A stretch of DNA of 64,000 nt from Paenibacillus antarcticus (GTDB lineage Bacteria > Bacillota > Bacilli > Paenibacillales > Paenibacillaceae): positions 1 to 64,000 of the forward strand of contig NZ_LVJI01000014.1 in NCBI RefSeq assembly GCF_001637225.1. Direction: 5' to 3'. How positions within the stretch are numbered: the stretch's first letter is position 1; every line of letters starts with the position of its first letter. The position numbers and the translations under genes are program-made. A model generated the notes under the pieces. It made no database searches and was not told where the DNA came from. It saw nothing but the letters and a program-made list of their open reading frames with translations. Positions 1 to 8,370 of this stretch are shown here, one piece after another.

Positions 1-441
1 ATAAGGGGAGCATATCACTTCACTTATGGCTTCTTTAAGTTTTCTTTCTTTGCCCTTCATTTCTTGAATTTCATTGGCATGATCCTTTAATGAATCATAT
101 CGTGTACCACTTAATTCAGTCCTGTGAAACATATTTTCAGCTGCTAAACGCCAATGATTAGCCTCTGACTCAGCAATTTTCATGCGTCTTCTCATGTCAG
201 CCAATCCAATATCCAAACAATTGAAATTAAATTCATTATATTTATTAATCCAATAATCTAATTTTTTATTTTCAAGTATCAAATTATTCTCTACGTCCCT
301 AAGTTCCTCAAGCATTCTTTCTACCTCTATTTGCACCTTGACCTTAAATTCGTGCATCTCTTTTAATACCGTTACATCCGAATTGAACTCTCTTACGTTA
401 GTGGCCCAGGATTTTTTCACAAGCGCCGACTCACTCTCCAT
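1..441 (-). CDS. Partial coiled-coil protein of unknown function (runs off left edge)
   Basis: An open frame of 147 codons starts at ATG 441 and reaches the window edge without a stop, so the C-terminal part is missing. GAGAGG lies about 12 nt before the ATG. The protein is highly charged, rich in Glu, Lys, Asn and Leu, with heptad-like hydrophobic spacing around residues 40-65 (for example MLEELRDVENNLILENKK at 43-60), which indicates a coiled coil. It has no signal peptide and no membrane segment. It is downstream of, and co-oriented with, the DUF939-type membrane protein gene (80 nt gap), so co-transcription is possible. I do not recognise the family. That it is a real gene is inferred from the ribosome binding site, the uninterrupted frame and the coherent composition. 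Confidence 0.6.
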   Translation of the reverse strand, partial: MESESALVKKSWATNVREFNSDVTVLKEMHEFKVKVQIEVERMLEELRDVENNLILENKKLDYWINKYNEFNFNCLDIGLADMRRRMKIAESEANHWRLAAENMFHRTELSGTRYDSLKDHANEIQEMKGKERKLKEAISEVICSPY

Positions 442-521
442 GTTTATTCGACTACCTCTCTATACTATGATTGAATACTTACACGCTTGTTCACCCTTAA
501 AAAAAGAATTATGTATTGTAA

Positions 522-1493
522 TTACCCAGTCTCCACCCGCAATTTATCAGGGACGGGCGCTTTATTCTTCTTTGCTATTTTCAAATATAAAGATAATTCA
601 CGGCAAAGCTGTAATATCGAAGACCTAATCTCAAATTCCTCTCTTGTCGTTGGAAGATCCATTTCTTTGAAATCTTGTTCCAACGCTTCCAGTAGAACCT
701 CGGTACGACCTGTGTACATTTCTTCTGTTACATCATGGCTAAGCTGTTCGAATAGTTCCGCTACCAAGTCCGCTTGGGGTAGCTTCTGAAATACATCAGC
801 AATCCGCTGCATCATGACTAGAATGAAATCCAATTGTTCCTTACGCATATAGAAATAAATATTCCACGCCTGATCCGGATGAACCATTTGGTTCTCCATC
901 GCTCGGTTTGCCGCAAGGGACCCTTCTTTAATCGCTTTACCAGCTTCAATGATTTCGCTCCCGTCCCATACATAACTTGGATCTCGAAGCGTCAGAGCAA
1001 CGCGATTAAATATCACAGCGAATAGCCCGTCCACTTTGTGGCGAATCTCAATCATCTGTTCTCCACCTTTAGGCATATAGATCATATTAACTACCATTGC
1101 TGATCCTAGTCCAATAACAAGCAATTCAACTTGAGTTAATATCGTATGTAGGGATATAACCCCGCCTCCAAAGACACGGAAGACAACAACTGAACTGGTG
1201 ACAATCCCCTCTTTGAAGCTTGTCTTAACGATTAAAGGAAAGCCGAATAGGACGAATAAAGCGAGTACCCAATAATGAAAGCCAAATAGAGCGAATAATC
1301 CACATGCAAAAAGAAGCCCCACAATGGAGGCAAAGAAGCGCGCTGAAATCGTTCTAAGACTCCTTTTACGTGTAACTTCCACGCCTAGAATAGCCAATAG
1401 ACCCGCAGACTGAGGACTGGGTAGACCTACTATATAAGCAATCTGAATGGAAATGAGTGTAGCAATCGCTGTTTTTACAACTCGAAACCCCAT
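522..1493 (-). CDS. Aromatic acid exporter family protein (ArAE_1/DUF939-like membrane protein)
   Basis: The 323-residue protein has an N-terminal half of hydrophobic helices (roughly residues 5-140 of the ATG-1493 form) and a soluble, helical, charged C-terminal half. This is the layout of the Bacillus aromatic acid exporter family 1 proteins (DUF939 plus DUF939_C, YqjA-like, about 320 residues). The start MGFRVVKTAIAT at 1493 is chosen because AGAGAGG lies 9 nt upstream; the frame is open ten codons further but without a ribosome binding site. By family it would sit in the cytoplasmic membrane and may export aromatic or other small carboxylates; the substrate cannot be read from sequence. 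The neighbouring importer operon upstream ends 130 nt away and is probably a separate unit. The family assignment is good, the function uncertain. Confidence 0.8.
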   Translation of the reverse strand: MGFRVVKTAIATLISIQIAYIVGLPSPQSAGLLAILGVEVTRKRSLRTISARFFASIVGLLFACGLFALFGFHYWVLALFVLFGFPLIVKTSFKEGIVTSSVVVFRVFGGGVISLHTILTQVELLVIGLGSAMVVNMIYMPKGGEQMIEIRHKVDGLFAVIFNRVALTLRDPSYVWDGSEIIEAGKAIKEGSLAANRAMENQMVHPDQAWNIYFYMRKEQLDFILVMMQRIADVFQKLPQADLVAELFEQLSHDVTEEMYTGRTEVLLEALEQDFKEMDLPTTREEFEIRSSILQLCRELSLYLKIAKKNKAPVPDKLRVETG

Positions 1494-1623
1494 GAGAACG
1501 CCTCTCTTTTCTATCAATATCATAATAATCTCATGGTACTTTATTTCACAACTCTACACAATACGACATTTACCGCATAACCACATTCACGCGATCCATT
1601 GTAGATAGGTTGGTTTCTTTGTA

Positions 1624-2466
1624 TTATTTATGGGTTAACAGCTTACGCTCCATATACAATACGAGTTGATACATGACCGTTGCGACCACTGCAATGATAA
1701 ACAAACTGGACATCACTAGTGTAAAATTAAATACTTGAAAACCATAAATAATTAAATAACCTAGACCCATTTGTGCCACGAGAAACTCTCCAACAATAAC
1801 ACCTACCCAAGCTAGACCAACATTGACTTTCAATGTTGAAATAATCGCAGGAAATGTTGCAGGAAAGATCACTTTACGAAAAATTTGTGATCGTGATCCC
1901 CCAAAGGTTCGCACGACTTTAACTAGATTGGAATCCACTTCAGAGAAACTATTGTAAACCACGAGTGTGGTAATAATAACAATAACGGATAATGTAGTGA
2001 CTACAATAGCTGTAAACCCCGCCCCAAAGACAACGATGAATAAAGGACCAAGCGCCACCTTTGGCATACTATTAAATACAACCATGTATGGATCTAAGAC
2101 TTTCGATAAGAAAGGTGACCACCAGATCAAGATGGCAAGACTCGTTCCAAGCACCGTTCCTAGAACAAATCCAACGATGGTCTCACCAACGGTTATACCT
2201 AAGTGACCCCATATTTCTCCACTTATGATTTCTTGTATAATATAATTTAATATCTTACTGGGATAGCTAAACAACAGTACATCAATCCATTTCAATCTTC
2301 CAGCCAGCTCCCAAAAGGTTAACAATAACAGGAGTATTCCAAGCTGAACGGATAATACATGCCATGCTTGTTTTCTTTGATGCGCTAGGTGCTCTTGATA
2401 TAGTTCAGTCAGCTCACTTTGTCTCGTATCAGAAGATTCATTTCCAGTTAGATTTCGCTTTATCAT
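1624..2466 (-). CDS. ABC transporter permease, SsuC/TauC/ThiX type
   Basis: This 280-residue inner-membrane permease is the last gene of a three-gene importer. After a charged N-terminal tail of about 35 residues it has about six hydrophobic helices and the BPD_transp_1 region (about 95-270), with the cytoplasmic coupling segment VVRTFGGSRSQIFRKVIFPA near residue 195, typical of the sulfonate/nitrate/taurine and HMP-precursor families. The start ATG 2466 has AGGAGGTGAG about 9 nt upstream and lies 18 nt after the ATPase gene, so translation is probably coupled. It would act as a homodimer with the ATPase at 2484-3260 and the lipoprotein at 3294-4304. The substrate is unresolved: aliphatic sulfonates, taurine, nitrate or a thiamine precursor are all known in this family. 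Confidence 0.88.
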   Translation of the reverse strand: MIKRNLTGNESSDTRQSELTELYQEHLAHQRKQAWHVLSVQLGILLLLLTFWELAGRLKWIDVLLFSYPSKILNYIIQEIISGEIWGHLGITVGETIVGFVLGTVLGTSLAILIWWSPFLSKVLDPYMVVFNSMPKVALGPLFIVVFGAGFTAIVVTTLSVIVIITTLVVYNSFSEVDSNLVKVVRTFGGSRSQIFRKVIFPATFPAIISTLKVNVGLAWVGVIVGEFLVAQMGLGYLIIYGFQVFNFTLVMSSLFIIAVVATVMYQLVLYMERKLLTHK

Positions 2467-2483
2467 GCTGTAGTCTCACCTCC

Positions 2484-3260
2484 TCACTCCTGATCACTAC
2501 GTATTTCCATAGCACTCCAAATCTCGTGAAAGAGATCTTGAAATCCCTTCTGATCACGAGCATGAAAAGGCAACACGTCTCGGATATTAAGCGGTACATC
2601 GAACGTTCGGCGGATTCTTCCCGGATTGCTACCCAGCAATATGATCCGGTCACTCATCGCTATCGCTTCAGAGAGATCATGGGTAACTAACACTGCTGTC
2701 TTGTTACGTTCACGCAAGGTCCGGGATATTAAATCTTCCAGTTGTAACTTTGTTTGATAATCGAGTGCTGAGAAAGGTTCATCCAACAACAGTAGTCCTG
2801 GATCTGTCGCCAACGTCCGCACGAGTGCAACCCGTTGGCGCATCCCACCTGAAAGCTGTTGAGGGTATATATTCTCTTTACCATGTAGTCCCATCTCTTC
2901 AAGTAGCCTCGAGGTGATTGCTATACTCTCAGGCGTAATTCTTCCCGTCAGTTCCAAACCTAGTAGTGCATTATTCAGAATCGTCCGCCAAGGAAACAAA
3001 TAATCTTGCTGCAACATATATCCTACTTCTGGTGTTGGTCCTTCAAGCTTATGACCATTGACAAGTACCTCGCCATGGCTTGGTGTAAGAAGACCCGCGA
3101 TGATCGACAAGATGGTTGTCTTGCCACATCCACTGGGGCCTACAAGACTTACAAATTCCCCAGCGGATACTGTCAATTGAAGACGATCCACAGCCAGAGA
3201 GGCTTCGCGATCGGTGATATAGACATGTGCGACATCGTTCAACTCAACAACAGGTACCAT
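2484..3260 (-). CDS. ABC transporter ATP-binding protein, SsuB/TauB type
   Basis: This cytoplasmic ATPase energises the neighbouring permease. The protein (about 258 residues) shows Walker A GPSGCGKTT, Q-loop LQQDYLFPW, signature LSGGMRQR, Walker B LLLLDEPFSALD and switch histidine VTHD, all in the usual order, so it should be catalytically intact. ATG 3260 is preferred over the GTG two codons earlier because AAAGGAG is 7 nt before the ATG and only 1 nt before the GTG. It lies between the substrate-binding lipoprotein (28-34 nt gap) and the permease (18 nt gap). The subfamily is the nitrate/sulfonate/taurine group; no nearby metabolic gene such as ssuD or a thi gene reveals the substrate. Confidence 0.92.
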   Translation of the reverse strand: MVPVVELNDVAHVYITDREASLAVDRLQLTVSAGEFVSLVGPSGCGKTTILSIIAGLLTPSHGEVLVNGHKLEGPTPEVGYMLQQDYLFPWRTILNNALLGLELTGRITPESIAITSRLLEEMGLHGKENIYPQQLSGGMRQRVALVRTLATDPGLLLLDEPFSALDYQTKLQLEDLISRTLRERNKTAVLVTHDLSEAIAMSDRIILLGSNPGRIRRTFDVPLNIRDVLPFHARDQKGFQDLFHEIWSAMEIRSDQE

Positions 3261-3293
3261 GTGCACTCTCCTTTTGGCAGGAATATAAGTTCT

Positions 3294-4304
3294 TTATTTC
3301 ACCGTATCCTTCGCTTTCTGAGCAAACGTATTATCCACAATGGCATTATGTGCCACGCGTTCTTTCAATTCCCCTGCGCTGTCCATCACGTCAAGTAGAT
3401 TGTTCCATTCTGTATCATCTAATATTGGATCCGTTGCATAGGTGCCTTGTTCTTGATAACGTTTCACACTAGATACAATAATGGCACGATCAGCATCTTT
3501 AAAATAAGGGAGGATCGTATCCGCTATCTCTTCTGGGGTATGACTTGCTACCCATGCTTGAGCTTTCTGAACGGCATTCGTGAACTTCTGAACGGTTGCA
3601 GCATTTTTCTTAATATAGCTTTGTTTACTCATGAACACGGTATATGGAAGGTGTCCACTTTCTACACCAAATGAAGCAACAACATGACCTTTGCCTTCTT
3701 TTTCAAAGATGGACGCTTGTGGTTCGAATAGCTGAACATATTGTCCTGTTCCCGAAGCAAAAGCTGCTGCTATATTCGCGAACTCAATATTCTGAATCAA
3801 TTCCAGATCTGCGTGTGGATCAATACCTTGCTTCTTGAGGGTGAACTCTCCGGCCATTTGTGGCATTCCGCCTTTACGTTGACCTAAGAATGTCTTATCT
3901 TTCAACTGATCCCAGCTAAATGTGCCGCTATTATCTCTTGCAACTAGAAATGTTCCGTCCGTCTGAGTTAATTGAGCGAAATTGATCACTGGATCTTCAG
4001 AGCCTTGTTGAGCAACGTAAATGGACGTTTCCGATCCAACTAATGCTACATCAACAGCGTTCGATAACAATGCGGTCATCGTCTTGTCTCCACCAAAGGT
4101 TGTCGTAAGTTCAACATCCAGCCCTTCATCCTTAAAGAATCCTTTTTCAATGGCGACATATTCTGGTGCGTAAAATACGGAGCGAGTTACTTCCCCAATC
4201 TTCACTTTCGTCGGAGTATCTTTTCCTCCACACCCGGCTACAGCCGAAGCACAGAGAAGAAGAATACCTGCTACTGCAGTCAATTTTTTTGTCGCTTTCC
4301 ACAT
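3294..4304 (-). CDS. ABC transporter substrate-binding lipoprotein, NMT1/SsuA-THI5-like
   Basis: The 336-residue protein has an N-terminal lipoprotein signal (KKLTAVAGILLLCASAVAGC, lipobox AVAG-C), so it should be acylated and displayed on the outer face of the membrane. The mature part has the NMT1/SsuA fold pattern: VKIGEVTRSVFYAPEYVA, then a GFFKDEGLDVEL segment and ALLSNAVDVALVGSE. It is the first gene of the importer operon, with GGAGGG 8 nt before ATG 4304. The family binds alkanesulfonates, taurine, nitrate or thiamine precursors; substrate-contact residues cannot be assigned here. An inverted repeat at 4339-4355 in the upstream region may be an operator. No TPP, SAM or other riboswitch was recognised in the 5' region. 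Confidence 0.88.
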   Translation of the reverse strand: MWKATKKLTAVAGILLLCASAVAGCGGKDTPTKVKIGEVTRSVFYAPEYVAIEKGFFKDEGLDVELTTTFGGDKTMTALLSNAVDVALVGSETSIYVAQQGSEDPVINFAQLTQTDGTFLVARDNSGTFSWDQLKDKTFLGQRKGGMPQMAGEFTLKKQGIDPHADLELIQNIEFANIAAAFASGTGQYVQLFEPQASIFEKEGKGHVVASFGVESGHLPYTVFMSKQSYIKKNAATVQKFTNAVQKAQAWVASHTPEEIADTILPYFKDADRAIIVSSVKRYQEQGTYATDPILDDTEWNNLLDVMDSAGELKERVAHNAIVDNTFAQKAKDTVK

Positions 4305-4338
4305 ATGGGTATCCCTCCAATATTTTCGAATAAATCAT

Positions 4339-4355
4339 AATGCATCATATGCATT
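4339..4355. promoter_or_regulatory. Inverted repeat upstream of the ABC importer operon
   Basis: A perfect 7-bp inverted repeat with a 3-nt spacer (AATGCAT-cat-ATGCATT) lies 35-51 bp before the lipoprotein start codon, where an operator or promoter element would be expected. No regulator is encoded beside it. The role is inference only. Confidence 0.35.
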
Positions 4356-4402
4356 CACCCAAAAAAGGTTATTCCTTCTTTGCAAAACCCTGTTCCCAAA
4401 TG

Positions 4403-4445
4403 TAAAAAAGCCGTGATTCTCTACAAGACGTAGATTCATCACGAC
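4403..4445 (-). terminator. Rho-independent terminator of the M32 carboxypeptidase gene
   Basis: On the minus strand a hairpin (4412-4443; arms CGTGAT...ATCACG and TCTAC...GTAGA) is followed by a T-run (A4404-4409 on plus). It lies about 50 nt after the stop of the carboxypeptidase gene and so separates it from the ABC importer operon. Confidence 0.85.
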
Positions 4446-4491
4446 CTTATTCCTAACTTACAGAAGATTAATAGAAAGCCATTACCTTGGT

Positions 4492-6009
4492 CTATAACTT
4501 GTAAATCTCTTTATATTTCTCTTCCAAATAATCTGCCAAGTAATCTGGATTCAGTTCTTCTCCTGTCACGTTAACGATGATTTCAGAAGGAGTAAGACGT
4601 TTACCATACTTATAAATCTTGTCGGAGAGCCATTCCTTAATTGGAAGTAAGTTCCCAGTAGCAATCCATTCATCATATTGAGGTAGCTCTTTGCGAATGG
4701 TATGTAAGAATTGTGCCGCATACATATTTCCTAGTGAATAGGATGCAAAGTAACCAAAATCTCCACCAGACCAATGCACATCTTGAAGGACACCGAGTCC
4801 ATCATTTGGAGGGGTAATGCCGAGATACTCATTATATTTCGCATTCCATACTTCCGGTAGATCCTTCACAGACAACCCTTCATTAAACAACATCTTCTCA
4901 ATCTCGTAGCGAATAATAATATGAAGGTTATACGTCAATTCATCTGCTTCTATTCGAATGAGTGAATTCTCAACGCGGTTAATCGCACGGTAGAAGTCTT
5001 CAACGGAGACATCCTTAAGTTGTGGTCCGAAATGCTGTTGCAAATCACCGTAATACCTTTCCCAGAAGGGACGGCTACGTCCAATCATATTCTCCCACAA
5101 GCGAGACTGTGATTCATGGATTCCCATAGAGGTTCCTTCAGCTAAAGGCGTTCCTACAAGGCTCGCATCAATATTTTGTTCATACAGGGCATGCCCCCCT
5201 TCGTGAAGAGAGCTGAATACCGCACTGGTGACATCATCTTGTAAATAATGAGTTGTAATTCGCACATCACCTATGTTAAGACCCGTAGCAAAAGGATGCA
5301 CACTCTCATCTTGACGTCCAGCTTCAAAGTCATAGCCCATTTGTTCAAGAATGAAGAGGCCAAATTTCTCTTGTTGATCAATTTCAAATATCTGCTTAAG
5401 GAAATCATTCTCTGGTTGATTCGATGATTCTCGAATCGTTTCTACGAGCGGAACTAAACGACTGCGCAGTTTACTGAATATTTGATCTAATTTCTCTACC
5501 GTCATATCGGGTTCATACATATCAATAAGTGTATCGTACCTTGTTCCCTTGACTCCCCATATATGGATAAACTCTTTCTTCATTTCAACAATTTTACTTA
5601 AATAAGGTTCGAATCCAGCAAAATCACTTGTCTCCTTAGCATCTTCCCATAAGGTCTGAGCATGTGCTGTTAAGACAGAATACTCTTGGAACTTCTCTGC
5701 TGGAATTAGCTTGTTCTGGTCATATTCCTTTTTGCATTCCTTTACGATTTGTAGATCCAGGTCATCCAATTGATCTGCAATATTTGATCTTGTAAAATAT
5801 TCCAGATATTCTCGCATCTCATCTGAGATTATTAATTTAAACCCTTCTGTACTTAAGATACCAATGGTCTCTGATCGATATTCAGCACCTTTGCGGGGAG
5901 CACCCGTGCGCAAATCCCAATGCATTAAACCTACAGCCTCATAATAACCTCTTATTTTACGCACTAATTCTCGAAATTGTCCTAATTTTATTTTTACTTG
6001 ATTTTCCAT
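4492..6009 (-). CDS. Carboxypeptidase M32 (carboxypeptidase Taq family)
   Basis: This 505-residue cytoplasmic metallocarboxypeptidase matches the usual family length of about 500. The zinc motif HExxH is present as HEGGH (H269, E270, H273), and the third ligand region is HESQSRLWEN with E299. Family-typical segments such as VRITTHYLQDD, GTSMGIHESQSR and GLGVLQDVHWSGGDFGYF are all present, so the enzyme looks intact. It should remove C-terminal residues from peptides, broad in specificity but poor before proline. GAGGTGAG precedes ATG 6009. It is a single gene, divergent from the carbonic anhydrase gene (117 bp shared promoter region), with its own terminator. There is no signal peptide, so intracellular peptide turnover is likely. 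Confidence 0.95.
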   Translation of the reverse strand: MENQVKIKLGQFRELVRKIRGYYEAVGLMHWDLRTGAPRKGAEYRSETIGILSTEGFKLIISDEMREYLEYFTRSNIADQLDDLDLQIVKECKKEYDQNKLIPAEKFQEYSVLTAHAQTLWEDAKETSDFAGFEPYLSKIVEMKKEFIHIWGVKGTRYDTLIDMYEPDMTVEKLDQIFSKLRSRLVPLVETIRESSNQPENDFLKQIFEIDQQEKFGLFILEQMGYDFEAGRQDESVHPFATGLNIGDVRITTHYLQDDVTSAVFSSLHEGGHALYEQNIDASLVGTPLAEGTSMGIHESQSRLWENMIGRSRPFWERYYGDLQQHFGPQLKDVSVEDFYRAINRVENSLIRIEADELTYNLHIIIRYEIEKMLFNEGLSVKDLPEVWNAKYNEYLGITPPNDGLGVLQDVHWSGGDFGYFASYSLGNMYAAQFLHTIRKELPQYDEWIATGNLLPIKEWLSDKIYKYGKRLTPSEIIVNVTGEELNPDYLADYLEEKYKEIYKL

Positions 6010-6126
6010 TTAAAGGCTCACCTCACATTAGAAATTTATAGTTTCCTCTTGATGATACTTTTTGTAAAAAGTATAATCAACTTCTAGAACAGAAATGATC
6101 TAAATTAAAGGAGGAAGAGGTCCCCC

Positions 6127-6687
6127 ATGAATCATATTACTGAAGTGCTAGAATATAACCGTCAATTTGTTGAGAACAAAGAGTACGAAGCATTTCGTAC
6201 CAGTAAATTTCCTGAGAAAAGAATCGTAGTAATCTCTTGTATGGATACTCGCCTTACAGAATTACTTCCAAAAGCCATGAATTTCAAAAACGGGGACGTC
6301 AAACTCATTAAAAATGCTGGCGCAATTATCTCCCAACCTTTCGGGAGTGTTATGCGGAGCGTATTGGTAGCTATCTATGAACTTAAAGCAGACGAAGTAT
6401 TCGTAGTGGGTCACTTGGATTGTGGTATGGCTGCACTGAATGCAGATCATATGATTGGATTAATTAAGGAACGCGGCGTCTCAGATGTTGTATTAAGTAC
6501 CTTAGAGAATTCAGGCATTAAACTATCGAAATGGTTGCGAGGATTTGATAATGTCCATGATGGCGTGATCCATACTGTCGATGTCATCAAGAAACATCCG
6601 TTGCTTCCTCCAAATATACCTGTACACGGCATGATTATCGATCCTAATAATGGTGCATTAGAGCTTATTGCTGACGGGTATAATTGA
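6127..6687 (+). CDS. Beta-class carbonic anhydrase
   Basis: The 186-residue enzyme interconverts CO2 and bicarbonate in the cytoplasm. Its zinc ligands are visible as C38 (in SCMDTR, with the D40/R42 dyad), H96 and C99 (GHLDCGMA). Length and motif order match the small Gram-positive beta-CA group represented by YtiB of B. subtilis. The start ATG has a very strong AAAGGAGGAAGAGG site. It is divergent from the M32 gene and followed by a terminator at 6725-6753, so it is probably monocistronic. Nothing is missing from the active site. No bicarbonate transporter or carboxylase lies nearby to tell a more specific role. Confidence 0.95.
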   Translation: MNHITEVLEYNRQFVENKEYEAFRTSKFPEKRIVVISCMDTRLTELLPKAMNFKNGDVKLIKNAGAIISQPFGSVMRSVLVAIYELKADEVFVVGHLDCGMAALNADHMIGLIKERGVSDVVLSTLENSGIKLSKWLRGFDNVHDGVIHTVDVIKKHPLLPPNIPVHGMIIDPNNGALELIADGYN

Positions 6688-6724
6688 ACGGAATAATTAA
6701 ACACGATTTGCTATAAATGAAGTG

Positions 6725-6753
6725 CGGATGATAATCATCCGTATCTTTTTTTT
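6725..6753 (+). terminator. Rho-independent terminator after the carbonic anhydrase gene
   Basis: The near-perfect hairpin CGGATGATAATCATCCG (6725-6741) is followed by TATC and a run of T (6745-6753), 37 nt after the stop codon. Confidence 0.9.
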
Positions 6754-6763
6754 GTTTACAATG

Positions 6764-6803
6764 ACTGTTTGGTTGCCAAACCATACAGTTTAAGTGTACA
6801 CTT
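6764..6803. promoter_or_regulatory. Probable PadR auto-operator region
   Basis: The sequence upstream of the padR-like gene holds an inverted repeat around 6766-6790 (TTTGG-ttg-CCAAA flanked by ACTG...CAGT) and a perfect 12-bp palindrome AAGTGTACACTT at 6792-6803. Its half TGTACACTT recurs at 6833-6841, directly before the start codon. PadR regulators commonly bind ATGT/ACAT-type dyads in their own promoters, so autorepression is a reasonable inference. Confidence 0.5.
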
Positions 6804-6841
6804 TTCTCATTGTAAAATTCATGATTAGGAGATGTACACTT

Positions 6842-7390
6842 ATGAATACACTTTCCTATGCACTCCTTGCCTTTCTAGCAAGGGAACAGTCTTCCGGTTA
6901 TAATCTGATGCTCAGACTCCAACCTTTTTGGCCTGCAAAGCATAGTCAAATTTACCCACTACTCTCACATATGGAATCCGAAGAATTGTTAACTTCATGC
7001 TGGGTTGTCCAATGTGAGAAACCAGACAAAAAACTATACTCCATCACCGAGAAAGGAATACGTAAGCTAAAAGAATGGTTGTATGTACCATTAGCGGATC
7101 CGATCACACGCGATGAGTTATCTATGAAAACATTTTGCATGTGGCTAACCGATTTAGATAATGCCATTGATATTATAGAAAGTCGAAGAGTACATTTGGT
7201 CAAGAAGCTAGAGCACCTCCATCTTAAGATCAGCGATAAAGTCCGAGAGGATCTTGAGTTCGGTACACCTGAATTCTTTGATTATATGTTATACCAAAAA
7301 GCAATCTACACTACTACATCAGGGTTAGATTGGACAAATATGATGTTGGATATACTAAAAGAGCAAAGAACGAAGCAAAATCTAAAATAA
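6842..7390 (+). CDS. PadR family transcriptional regulator
   Basis: The protein has about 182 residues from ATG 6842. The N-terminal PadR winged helix is clear: MNTLSYALLAFLAREQSSGY, then SQIYPLLSHMESEELL (recognition helix) and KKLYSITEKGIRKLKEWL (wing). The C-terminal half (about 90-180) is the helical dimerisation domain of the Vir_act_alpha_C type. The start is chosen because AGGAG is 9 nt upstream; the 16 extra in-frame codons before it lack a ribosome binding site and would overlap the operator-like palindrome. The regulated target is not obvious. The gene is followed after about 150 bp by the glycine-rich membrane protein gene, which is a candidate target. Confidence 0.88.
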   Translation: MNTLSYALLAFLAREQSSGYNLMLRLQPFWPAKHSQIYPLLSHMESEELLTSCWVVQCEKPDKKLYSITEKGIRKLKEWLYVPLADPITRDELSMKTFCMWLTDLDNAIDIIESRRVHLVKKLEHLHLKISDKVREDLEFGTPEFFDYMLYQKAIYTTTSGLDWTNMMLDILKEQRTKQNLK

Positions 7391-7543
7391 TTAATTTGAT
7401 TAATTATGAAACTTTTAATTTTTTACTACGTAAACTAGTAGATATATAGTTTGAACTAAGGTCGAAACCCCATGTGGTGAGCGCAAACTTTAGTTCTATA
7501 CTAGAACAAAATATACTAATACTTTTAGGGGGATTTATTTCAG

Positions 7544-7975
7544 ATGAAAAAATGGCTTATGGTTGTTATGATGTTCACTCTAATATTTGCTACAGTTGCT
7601 CCGGCGACTAGTGTTGATGCAAAACGTGGTGGCGGTGGATTTAAATCCGGTACGAAGTCTTTCACGAACACGCCTAAGAAATCTACAACGAATAGTAATG
7701 TTTCTAAAACAACAACGAATAACAAAACAAATGCTGCGGGAACACCGGCAAAACGTGGATTCTTCAGCGGTGGCGGATTGATGAAAGGTCTTATGATCGG
7801 TGGATTGGCTGGTATGTTATTCGGAGGCATGTTCGGTGGTATGGGCATGTTGGGTAATATTCTTGGATTAATGATTAACGTGTTAGCTGTTGTCGTTCTA
7901 ATCTCTCTTGCTATGGCAGGATACAGAGCTTACAAGAACCGTCGTAAACCAGATCAACGTGACGGAAGGTACTAA
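7544..7975 (+). CDS. Glycine-rich secreted or membrane protein of unknown function
   Basis: The 143-residue protein starts with a Sec-type signal (KKWLMVVMMFTLIFATVAP) that may end near SVDA-K27. A Lys/Thr/Asn-rich, low-complexity linker (about 27-73) leads into a glycine- and methionine-rich hydrophobic stretch (GGGLMKGLMIGGLAGMLFGG, about 76-100) and a second helix (about 104-125), and it ends in a basic tail. The layout resembles the N-terminal half of Tim44-like lipid-binding proteins, but the Tim44 domain itself is absent, so no function is assigned. AGGGGG precedes the ATG. It is followed after 5 nt by the DUF2653 gene and shares its terminator, so the two form an operon. The 5' region (7448-7499) contains short inverted repeats of unknown role. 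Confidence 0.75.
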   Translation: MKKWLMVVMMFTLIFATVAPATSVDAKRGGGGFKSGTKSFTNTPKKSTTNSNVSKTTTNNKTNAAGTPAKRGFFSGGGLMKGLMIGGLAGMLFGGMFGGMGMLGNILGLMINVLAVVVLISLAMAGYRAYKNRRKPDQRDGRY

Positions 7976-7980
7976 TTGAT

Positions 7981-8262
7981 ATGGTACTTACAATGGACGA
8001 AATTATAAATGCGATTTGCCTACACATGGCTGAACGCAAAGCTGTACGTCCAACAGATGTACAGGTCGAACTAAGTTGGGACGAAGAAGATGGTTATTCT
8101 GCAGAAGTATGGGTTCAGGGTCGCAGCCAGTTCTTGGTTGAGTCCAACATGATTGAAGCGATTCTTCGCTACTTACAAAGCGAATACGATATTCGTGCCT
8201 ATCGTGAACAGATCACACTAGATGTGGATGAAGAAATTACAGCACATGTAAACACAAATTAA
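7981..8262 (+). CDS. YxcD family protein (DUF2653)
   Basis: The 93-residue cytoplasmic protein matches the small DUF2653/YxcD family: an N-terminal helix (MDEIINAICLHMAERKAV) followed by WDEEDGYSAEVWVQGRSQFL and a C-terminal YDIRAYREQITLDVDEEI segment. Its function is unknown. It starts 5 nt after the stop of the glycine-rich membrane protein gene; GGAAGG within the end of that gene is about 13 nt upstream, and MDEII at 7993 is a possible alternative start. The tight linkage suggests that the two proteins work together. Confidence 0.8.
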   Translation: MVLTMDEIINAICLHMAERKAVRPTDVQVELSWDEEDGYSAEVWVQGRSQFLVESNMIEAILRYLQSEYDIRAYREQITLDVDEEITAHVNTN

Positions 8263-8275
8263 GACTCAGGATACA

Positions 8276-8315
8276 GGGGTTGTCCCAGAAGCCATTTACG
8301 GCTTGGGACAACCCC
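8276..8315 (+). terminator. Strong hairpin terminator after the DUF2653 operon
   Basis: Eleven perfect base pairs (GGGGTTGTCCC at 8276-8286 with GGGACAACCCC at 8305-8315) enclose an inner GAAGCC...GGCTT stem, followed by TTTAT. It lies 14 nt after the stop. Confidence 0.88.
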
Positions 8316-8370
8316 TTTATGTTTAAGTTAAAATACAACATTTAATTTGCGTAATCAAAGCTTGAATCAT

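Noticed and set aside
338..1025. Several plus-strand frames of 60-100 codons
   Set aside because: They lie antisense to the well supported minus-strand genes at 1-441 and 522-1493 and have no ribosome binding sites.
4305..4400. TPP or SAM riboswitch upstream of the SsuABC-like importer
   Set aside because: The leader is short and lacks the conserved riboswitch core sequences; only an inverted repeat was seen.
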